DNA from: Pseudomonadota bacterium
GTDB lineage: Bacteria; Pseudomonadota; Alphaproteobacteria; Rhizobiales; Rhizobiaceae
Assembly (NCBI GenBank): GCA_023388675.1
Contig: JAEWFU010000092.1
Location: forward strand, 1-11,958
Direction of reading: 5' to 3'
Length of the DNA: 11,958 nt
The notes beneath the pieces were generated by a model. It made no database searches. It was given only the letters and a program-made list of their open reading frames with translations, and was not told where the DNA came from. The position numbers were made by a program, and so were the translations under genes. This document shows, one piece after another, positions 6,327 through 11,958 of the stretch; the stretch's first letter is position 1, and every line of letters starts with the position of its first letter.

Positions 6327-7268
6327 TTGACAATCGGCATTGCTTCTTTCGGTCCCCGTTCCGGGGCGGCTGTTTTCAATACCGTGCTCGCCGCCGAATT
6401 GCTTGGCCGGGGTGCAATCGGCGGCTTTGCCGTGTTTGCGATCCTCGACGCAGACGGCCGAGTGCATCACCGCTGGACGCAGGATGGAGGGGTTGGCACG
6501 CTCGACCTTCCAACCTCGTGGAAGGATGCAGGGATCGCGGCATGCATATCGAGCGGCCCTAACCGTCCCGAACCGCTCATCCAGTTCCTGCCCGGCGCAA
6601 ACGGACGCGCACTGGTGACCGGCCATCGCCTGCCGCATGCGCCCAATGCCGGCAACGTTCCGATCAATGATGCCGTGCTGGCGCGTCTGAATGCCGGCGA
6701 AACACCGCAGGCTGCAATCGACACTGAACTTGCGTCGTGCCCTGAGATCGATGCAGGCCTGATCGCGATCACCGCCGACGGCAAGCTGGGCTGGGCGAAC
6801 TCGGCGCGTGTCCAGCGCCGCAGCGATCTTGGACAAGCCCACCGCAGCGACCCCGATCGTGGCTTCGCCCTGCTCCATAATTCGATCTTCGTAGCCGACG
6901 GTCCCTGCCAGAACCTCGCGGACGCGTTGTCGGGCATCGCATGGGGCGCGCTCACCGGCAGCCCGGCTCGGCATTCGTTCCTGAGGCTCACTCATCCCGT
7001 TGCGTTCCGCCTCGCCGAACGGGACCGGATCGTCGTCGACGGGGCCGGTGACATCATCGGGCTGGAGACGGCAAATCCGGCCCTTCTGGCCGCAGACCGT
7101 GTCGGCACCGCAGGCTACCTGTCGGCGGAAGTCTGGCAGGGCGAGCACAGGATCGGCATTGCGGCCACGGAGCTTTTCGCCCGGATGGCAGGCGGCACCG
7201 CCCATCCGCAGGACGAGCCGGGCTCACGAAACTTCATGATGGCGAGGCTTTGCGATGTCGCGGCGTGA
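6327..7268 (+). CDS. Uncharacterised conserved-looking protein, possibly Ntn-hydrolase-like
   Basis: 313 residues from TTG 6327, chosen because AAGGGGGGAG lies at 6314-6323 and no ATG or GTG start fits better. I do not recognise a named family with certainty. The N-terminus, TIGIASFGPRSGAAVFNTVL, is followed by AAELLGRGAIGGFAVFAIL. A middle stretch with GNVPINDAVL (about 111-120), LNAGETPQAAIDTEL, IDAGLIAITADGKLGWANS (about 141-159) and a later FALLHNSIF recall the strand-rich core of Ntn-hydrolase-like proteins (DUF1028 or asparaginase-like). This is pattern inference only. There is no signal peptide and no membrane segment, so it is cytoplasmic. It is the first gene of the operon, directly after promoter and operator. 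Its end overlaps the TetR gene by 14 nt. The neighbours suggest a role in amide or acyl-amino-acid metabolism. Confidence 0.8.
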   Translation: MTIGIASFGPRSGAAVFNTVLAAELLGRGAIGGFAVFAILDADGRVHHRWTQDGGVGTLDLPTSWKDAGIAACISSGPNRPEPLIQFLPGANGRALVTGHRLPHAPNAGNVPINDAVLARLNAGETPQAAIDTELASCPEIDAGLIAITADGKLGWANSARVQRRSDLGQAHRSDPDRGFALLHNSIFVADGPCQNLADALSGIAWGALTGSPARHSFLRLTHPVAFRLAERDRIVVDGAGDIIGLETANPALLAADRVGTAGYLSAEVWQGEHRIGIAATELFARMAGGTAHPQDEPGSRNFMMARLCDVAA

Positions 7269-7905
7269 ACGAACCGAACGCGCGATCCTTCAGGCGCTGG
7301 AGGATCAGATTCGCGAAACCGGCATGGCCGGTGTCGGAGTCAATTCCGTGGCCAAGCGGGCCGGCGTCAGCAAGGAACTGATCTACCGCTATTTCGACGG
7401 CATGCCGGGCCTGATGCTGACCTGGATGCAGGAGCAGGATTTCTGGACCAAGCGCGCCAATGTCGTGAAGAACGACGAATCGAGCGAGCAGACACCGGCG
7501 GCCCTGATCCTCGCTATGCTGCGCGAACAGATGGACGGCCTGGCAAACAACCAGGCGCTCAGCGAGGTGCGCCGCTGGGAGTTGATCGAGCGGAACGAGG
7601 TGAGTGCCAAGCTCGCCGACCGCCGCGAAAGTGCCGCGCGCGCCTTCATCGACCGTGTCGACGGCCTGACCGACGATGTCGATGTGCCCGCCGTAGTCAG
7701 CATCATGCTGGCCGGCATTCTCTACCTGATGCTCCGCGCCAAGACCGAGGAATATTTCCTCGGCGTCTCGCTGCGCACGCCCGAAGGCTGGGACCGGCTC
7801 TGGACGGCCACCCAGCATCTGACAGGCGCCTTGCCGCCAGACCTCAAGGAACAGTCGCTACGCTCGCTCGAGACGCGCCGCGCCCCGAAGGAAACCGGCC
7901 AATGA
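7255..7905 (+). CDS. TetR-family transcriptional regulator
   Basis: 216 residues from ATG 7255, overlapping the previous gene by 14 nt. The N-terminal 55 residues form the TetR DNA-binding domain: a first helix (RTERAILQALEDQIRETG) followed by the helix-turn-helix VNSVAKRAGVSKELIYRYF with the conserved G-V-S-x-x-x-x-Y-x-x-F pattern. The rest is an all-helical ligand-binding and dimerisation part without a recognisable specific subfamily. Such proteins usually repress their own operon and release DNA when a small effector binds. The likely site is the inverted repeat at 6252-6277 upstream of the operon. The effector may be an N-acyl-D-amino acid or a product of the operon's enzymes (inference). 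The 76 nt after its stop contain no separate promoter that I can see, so the downstream genes are probably co-transcribed. Confidence 0.92.
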   Translation: MSRRERTERAILQALEDQIRETGMAGVGVNSVAKRAGVSKELIYRYFDGMPGLMLTWMQEQDFWTKRANVVKNDESSEQTPAALILAMLREQMDGLANNQALSEVRRWELIERNEVSAKLADRRESAARAFIDRVDGLTDDVDVPAVVSIMLAGILYLMLRAKTEEYFLGVSLRTPEGWDRLWTATQHLTGALPPDLKEQSLRSLETRRAPKETGQ

Positions 7906-7981
7906 CTCGCGCCCTGCTCGACGCCGCTCCCGGCCGCCACTGGGACTTCCAGCATTTCCGCCCTCTTTGAAAGACAACGCC

Positions 7982-9436
7982 ATGCAGCAGACCTTCGACA
8001 TCCTCATCCGCAATGCGACGATCATCGACGGCACCGGTACCGAGCGTTTCGCTGGAGACATCGGCATCGCCGGCGACCGCATCGCTCGGATGGGTGACCT
8101 GCGCGACGCCAGGGGCGAACGCGAGATCAACGCCGATGGCCGCGTCGCCGCGCCGGGCTTCATCGACGCGCACACGCATGACGACCGCATCCTGCTGTCG
8201 GCCGGCGATATGACCGCCAAGGTCAGCCAGGGCGTGACGACGGTGGTGGGTGGCAATTGCGGCATCTCGCTCGCGCCGATGCCCCGTCCGGTCAAGCGCC
8301 CGGTCACGCCGCCGCTCGACCTGCTCGACGACAGCGGCGACTGGTATCGCTATCGCACCTTCGGCGACTATCTCGACGCACTGCGCGAGCAGCCGGCAGC
8401 CACCAACTGCGCGATGCTGGTCGGCCACACAACGCTGCGCGCCATCACGATGGACGACCTGAGCCGCACGGCAACCGCCGCCGAAATCGCCGCCATGCAG
8501 GAGCATGTCGTCGAGGCGATGGAAGCCGGCGCGATCGGCGTCTCCACGGGCCTTGCCTATCCGCCTGCCAAGGCCGCGACCACCGAGGAAGTCATCGAGG
8601 TTTGCAGGCCGATGGCAAAGTATCGCGGCCTCTATTGCACCCACATGCGAGACGAGGGCGACCACTCCATGGACTCGCTGGACGAGTCGTTCCGCATTAC
8701 CCGCGAAGTGGGCGTGCAGCTTCTCATCTCGCACCACAAGCTCGCCGGTGAGAAGAACCATGGCCGCTCGGTCGAGACGCTGAAGCACATCGAGGCGCAG
8801 ATGGCGCGGCAGCATGTCTGCCTCGACTGCTATCCCTACGCGGCCTCGTCGACGATCCTGACCGCCGACCATGCCAAGAGCTCTCCCAAGACGATCGTCA
8901 CATGGTCGAAGGCCATGCCGCAGCACGCCGGCAAGGAACTCTCCGACATCATGAGCGAGATGGGCTGCGATCTCGACACGGCCGTCGAGCGGCTTTTGCC
9001 GGCGGGCGCGGTCTATTTCCGGATGAACGAGGAGGACGTGAAGCGCATTCTCAAATTCGATCCGACGATGATCGGCTCCGATGGCCTGCCGCATGACGAG
9101 CAGCCGCACCCGCGCCTGTGGGGCACGTTCCCGCGCGTGCTCGGCCATTACAGCCGCGACCTCGGCCTGTTCCCGCTCGAAACGGCCGTTCACAAGATGA
9201 CCGGATTGACGGCGCTGGAGTTCGGCATGAAAGATCGAGGCGTCCTGCGCGAGGGTGCTTTTGCCGACGTGACGCTGTTCGATCCGGAGACGGTGATCGA
9301 CCGCGCGACCTTCGAAAAGCCCATCGCCCTGTCCGCGGGCATCGACACCGTTTTGGTCAACGGCAACGTCGTCTGGAGCGATGGCAAGTCGACCGGTGCG
9401 CGACCGGGCCGGGTGCTGCGGCGCGAAGCAGATTGA
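7982..9436 (+). CDS. N-acyl-D-amino-acid deacylase (D-aminoacylase), amidohydrolase superfamily
   Basis: 484 residues from ATG 7982, matching the length of characterised D-aminoacylases. A TTG at 7967 in the same frame is a possible alternative start, and neither has a strong ribosome-binding site. The enzyme hydrolyses N-acyl-D-amino acids to a D-amino acid and a carboxylate in the cytoplasm. The metal ligands of the family are all in place: His64 and His66 in DAHTHDD, Cys93 in GGNCGIS, His221 in CTHMRDEGD, His251 in SHHKLAGEKNHG and the catalytic Asp367 in GSDGLPHD. Their spacing agrees closely with the Alcaligenes enzyme. The N-terminal and C-terminal strands form the small beta-sandwich typical of amidohydrolases (ILIRNATIIDGTG; GAFADVTLFDP and VLVNGNVVWSDGK). 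Acyl and side-chain preference cannot be read. It sits between the TetR regulator and the proline-racemase-like gene and likely provides the latter's substrate. Confidence 0.92.
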   Translation: MQQTFDILIRNATIIDGTGTERFAGDIGIAGDRIARMGDLRDARGEREINADGRVAAPGFIDAHTHDDRILLSAGDMTAKVSQGVTTVVGGNCGISLAPMPRPVKRPVTPPLDLLDDSGDWYRYRTFGDYLDALREQPAATNCAMLVGHTTLRAITMDDLSRTATAAEIAAMQEHVVEAMEAGAIGVSTGLAYPPAKAATTEEVIEVCRPMAKYRGLYCTHMRDEGDHSMDSLDESFRITREVGVQLLISHHKLAGEKNHGRSVETLKHIEAQMARQHVCLDCYPYAASSTILTADHAKSSPKTIVTWSKAMPQHAGKELSDIMSEMGCDLDTAVERLLPAGAVYFRMNEEDVKRILKFDPTMIGSDGLPHDEQPHPRLWGTFPRVLGHYSRDLGLFPLETAVHKMTGLTALEFGMKDRGVLREGAFADVTLFDPETVIDRATFEKPIALSAGIDTVLVNGNVVWSDGKSTGARPGRVLRREAD

Positions 9437-9485
9437 GCCTGGCGGCAGCGCACGGCTTGCAGGGCAATTAGGAGGGACCGTTTTG

Positions 9486-10493
9486 ATGTTTGCGCGAAAT
9501 ATCGTCACCTGCGTCGACCATCATCATGGGCAGGCGTCGCGAACCATCCTGTCGGGCTATCCCGCCATCCGCGGCGCAACCATGCGTGAAAAGGCGGACT
9601 ACTACATCGCGAACATGTCCTGGCTGCATGAATCGATGCTGCGTGAACCGCGCGGCCATCGCAACATGCTGGGCGCCGTGCTCACCGATCCCGTCAGCGA
9701 CGATGCCGCCTACGGCGTCATCTTCCTGCATCCTTCGGGCATGTTCGACGGGTGCGGCGACAGCACGTTCGCCACCGCCGCAGCCTTGATCGAGCTGGGC
9801 ATGGTTCCCGCCACCGAGCCGGTAACGCGGTTTTCGCTCGATACGGTGCTGGGTCCGCTCGAGATCGAAGCCGACGTCAAGGACGGCATCGTTCGCGAAG
9901 TGCGTTTCCGCAACGTGCCTTCCTACCATGTCGGCGACTTCGAGGTGGCGTTGCCGGACGGCCGCACCGTCGGCATCGAGATAGCATTCGGCGGACTGTT
10001 CTACGGCTTCGTCGACGCCGCTTCGGCCGGCATCGAGCTCTACCAGAAATCCGAGCGTGAGATCATCGGCACGGCGCAGGCGCTGTGGGAGGCCATCGGC
10101 GAAACGACCGCGCTGACCGACCCCGCAACGGACAAGCCCGTGCCAATCGACCTGTTCACCTTCGTGAAGCGGCAGGACGCCGATCGCGGCAGCGACTACC
10201 TAGCCGCCAACGTATATCGGCCAGGCCGCATGGGCCGCACACCGTCCGGCACCGGCAGCAGCGCCCATCTGGCTCTTCGGGTCGCCAAGGGTATCCACGA
10301 CCCCGACCAGCCTTTCGTGCAGCATAGTCTGCTGGGTACCCACTTCACCGGCACGGCGACACGCTCGACGCTGGCAAACGGCCACGCCTGCGTCGTGCCG
10401 AGCATCGGCACCAAGTCCTTCATGATGGGCATGAACCAGTTCGTGATCGATCCGGCGGACCCGTTCGCCCAAGGGTTCATCGTCGAGTCCTGA
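9486..10493 (+). CDS. Proline-racemase-family protein with altered catalytic pair
   Basis: 335 residues. ATG 9486 is supported by AGGAGGG at 9470-9476, with an in-frame TTG at 9483 just before it. The overall pattern is that of the proline racemase / hydroxyproline epimerase family (PF05544): an N-terminal strand (FARNIVTCVDHHHGQ in place of the usual VDxHTxGxP), R/NMLGAVLTDP, a first active-site loop GMFDGCGDSTFATAAALIELG and a second loop GRTPSGTGSSAHLAL. The first catalytic Cys is kept (Cys90), but the usual CGH is CGD. In the second loop the usual DRSPCGTG is GRTPSGTG, so the second Cys is Ser254 (codon TCC at 10245-10247) and the Asp is Gly. Known members use Cys/Cys for racemisation or epimerisation and Thr/Cys or Ser/Cys variants for others. 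A Cys/Ser order is unusual. The gene starts 49 nt after the deacylase and ends the operon. The substrate may be a D-amino acid, an imino acid or a proline analogue. Confidence 0.85.
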   Translation: MFARNIVTCVDHHHGQASRTILSGYPAIRGATMREKADYYIANMSWLHESMLREPRGHRNMLGAVLTDPVSDDAAYGVIFLHPSGMFDGCGDSTFATAAALIELGMVPATEPVTRFSLDTVLGPLEIEADVKDGIVREVRFRNVPSYHVGDFEVALPDGRTVGIEIAFGGLFYGFVDAASAGIELYQKSEREIIGTAQALWEAIGETTALTDPATDKPVPIDLFTFVKRQDADRGSDYLAANVYRPGRMGRTPSGTGSSAHLALRVAKGIHDPDQPFVQHSLLGTHFTGTATRSTLANGHACVVPSIGTKSFMMGMNQFVIDPADPFAQGFIVES

Positions 10494-10506
10494 CGCGGGC
10501 CACGTC

Positions 10507-10537
10507 GGCAGGAAATCTCCACGTTCAACGTGCTGCC
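10507..10537. other. Imperfect hairpin between converging genes
   Basis: cacgtt (10520-10525) and aacgtg (10527-10532) form an inverted repeat flanked by ggcag (10507-10511) and ctgcc (10533-10537). It lies 14 nt after the racemase-like gene and about 50 nt past the end of the converging mutase. There is no T-run on either side, so termination activity is doubtful. Confidence 0.25.
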
Positions 10538-10585
10538 CCCTGTCGCGAAGGGATCGGCCGAGGGCGGTAGAAGGCGGCGGAAACT

Positions 10586-11958
10586 TCAGAACGTCTGGTT
10601 GTAGGGCCCGACCTGTGGATGGCGGCGCAGGACCATGTCTACGGCATCGAACATGGCCCGCCTGCGCTCGCCCGAGACCGGGCTTTCCACGACGACGACG
10701 ATCTCCGGCTTGTTCGACGAAGCCCGGACGAGCCCCCAGGTGCCATCGTCGAGCACGATGCGAATACCGTTGACCGTGATCAACTCGCGCACCGATCCGC
10801 CGCCGATCATCTCCCCGTTTCGGGCCGCCTCCCCGACCAGCTTGCTGACGGCGCTGACGACGTCATATTTCTCGCCATCATCGCAATGCGCCGACATTGT
10901 CGGCGTGCCGTAGGTGACCGGCAGGTCGTCATAGAGGCGAGAGAGGCTTGGTGCGCCTTCGCGATCGAGCATCCGGCAAACGGCGATCGCGGTCATCAGC
11001 CCGTCGTCGTAGCCGCGACCGATCGGCTCACCGAAGAAGAAGTGGCCGGATTTCTCGAAGGCTGCAATGGCACCCGTCTCGCTCATGCGCCGCTTGATGT
11101 GCGAATGGCCGGTCTTCCAATACTCCGTCGCGGCGCGGTTCTCGCGCAAGAGCGGATCGTCCTTAAAGAGACCGGTGGATTTCACGTCGACGACGAAGCG
11201 TGAGCCGGGATGCTGCACGGCGATGTCGCGCGCAATCATCAGGCCGATCTTGTCGGCGAATATCTCCCGCCCCGTATCGTCGACCACGCCGCAACGGTCG
11301 CCATCGCCGTCGAAGCCGAACCCGAGATCCGCGCCGGTGCGCAGCATCTCGTCGCGGATGGCATGCAGCATCGTCATGTCTTCGGGGTTGGGGTTGTAGC
11401 GCGGAAAACTGTGGTCGAGCTCGACATCGAGGGGAACGACCTCGCAGCCGATACGCTCAAGAAGCTCCGGGGCAAAGGCGCCCGCGGTACCGTTGCCGCA
11501 TGCCGCCACCACCTTCAGACGCCGCTTCAGCCCTATCCGTCCGACGAGATCGTGAAGGTAGCGCTGTCGCATGCCCGATACGGCTACATATGCACCTCCG
11601 GGCGCCGGCTCGCCCGCACCTGAAAGGACGATGTCGCGCAATGCCGACATCTCGTCCACGCCGAAGGTAAGCGGCGGCTCCACCCCCATCTTGACGCCGG
11701 TCCAGCCATTCTCGTTATGCGATGCAGTGACCATGGCCACGGACGGCACGCCAAGCGCGAACTGCGCAAAATAGGCCATCGGGGACAGCGCCAGCCCGAT
11801 GTCGTGCACGCGTACGCCCGCCGTCATCAGGCCCAGCGTCAGCGCCTGCTTGACGGACTGTGAGTAGGAGCGGAAGTCATGGCCGGTCACGATCTCCGGC
11901 GGTTTGCCCATGCGGCGCATGAGGGTGCCAAGCCCAAGCCCCAGAGCCTGCAGGCCCG
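10586..11958 (-). CDS. Phosphomannomutase/phosphoglucomutase (5' end outside window)
   Basis: The frame is open to the right edge: 12 codons (GLQALGLGLGTL) precede the Met at 11920 without a stop and read like the family's first domain, so the true start lies beyond 11958. At least 456 residues are visible. The alpha-D-phosphohexomutase landmarks are present (numbered from that Met): phosphoserine Ser67 in TASHNENGWTG, the Mg-binding loop FDGDGDR (203-209), the sugar-recognition loop FEKSGHFFFGEP (288-299) and the phosphate-binding loop RASSNKPE (399-406). The enzyme interconverts hexose-6- and hexose-1-phosphates in the cytoplasm, feeding GDP-mannose or UDP-glucose and thus surface polysaccharides. 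It resembles rhizobial enzymes annotated as phosphomannomutase or ExoC. It converges on the D-amino-acid-type operon with 92 nt between stops and has no evident functional link to it. Confidence 0.93.
   Translation of the reverse strand, partial: GLQALGLGLGTLMRRMGKPPEIVTGHDFRSYSQSVKQALTLGLMTAGVRVHDIGLALSPMAYFAQFALGVPSVAMVTASHNENGWTGVKMGVEPPLTFGVDEMSALRDIVLSGAGEPAPGGAYVAVSGMRQRYLHDLVGRIGLKRRLKVVAACGNGTAGAFAPELLERIGCEVVPLDVELDHSFPRYNPNPEDMTMLHAIRDEMLRTGADLGFGFDGDGDRCGVVDDTGREIFADKIGLMIARDIAVQHPGSRFVVDVKSTGLFKDDPLLRENRAATEYWKTGHSHIKRRMSETGAIAAFEKSGHFFFGEPIGRGYDDGLMTAIAVCRMLDREGAPSLSRLYDDLPVTYGTPTMSAHCDDGEKYDVVSAVSKLVGEAARNGEMIGGGSVRELITVNGIRIVLDDGTWGLVRASSNKPEIVVVVESPVSGERRRAMFDAVDMVLRRHPQVGPYNQTF

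Noticed and set aside
7844..9508. 554-codon open frame on the minus strand
   Set aside because: It lies antisense to the D-aminoacylase gene, whose protein has all metal ligands. The antisense product is His/Arg/Ala-rich, without a family pattern, and is the usual GC-rich mirror frame.

Overview
The window is about 12 kb of GC-rich DNA, densely coding with short gaps, GTG/TTG starts and strong third-position G/C bias. Protein resemblance points to an alphaproteobacterium of the Rhizobiales (Mesorhizobium/Aminobacter-like). The best indicators are the subunit a of ATP synthase, with the alphaproteobacterial His/Glu pairing and a C-terminus ending [10 protein letters not shown], and the rhizobial-type phosphomannomutase. 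The genus is inference. No rRNA, tRNA, insertion sequence, CRISPR array or phage gene was seen.

Region 1 (1-2963, + strand) is the 3' end of a sugar-catabolic operon. It holds a PfkB-type sugar kinase (5' end outside the window), a class I (Schiff-base) aldolase-like protein overlapping it by 4 nt, and a 482-residue NAD(P)-dependent aldehyde dehydrogenase of the succinate-semialdehyde dehydrogenase type, closed by a hairpin terminator. The order kinase, aldolase, dehydrogenase implies phosphorylation of a ketose-like substrate, cleavage to a triose-phosphate plus an aldehyde, and oxidation of the aldehyde. The substrate is unknown.

Region 2 (3027-5831, - strand) holds, in transcription order, two tandem Rnk/GreA-C-like proteins, a TauE/SafE-family permease, and an isolated F-ATPase subunit a gene (atpB). 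The atpB copy has its own sigma70-like promoter and no other ATP synthase gene beside it. It carries Val in place of the nearly invariant Asn four residues after the essential Arg, which suggests a specialised second copy. A non-coding stretch (5832-6220) separates this block from the next.

Region 3 (6221-10493, + strand) looks like one self-regulated operon. A TTGACA promoter is followed by a perfect 9-bp inverted repeat, then an uncharacterised protein that may have an Ntn-hydrolase-like fold, a TetR-family regulator, an N-acyl-D-amino-acid deacylase with all metal ligands in place, and a proline-racemase-family protein. In the last of these the second catalytic Cys is Ser and the preceding Asp is Gly. 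The operon probably handles N-acylated D-amino acids or a proline-like compound. The last step probably uses chemistry other than standard two-thiol racemisation.

Region 4 (10586-11958, - strand) is a phosphomannomutase/phosphoglucomutase converging on region 3 and running off the right edge. The strongest leads are the altered racemase with its uncharacterised operon partner, the orphan atpB, and the kinase-aldolase-dehydrogenase module.
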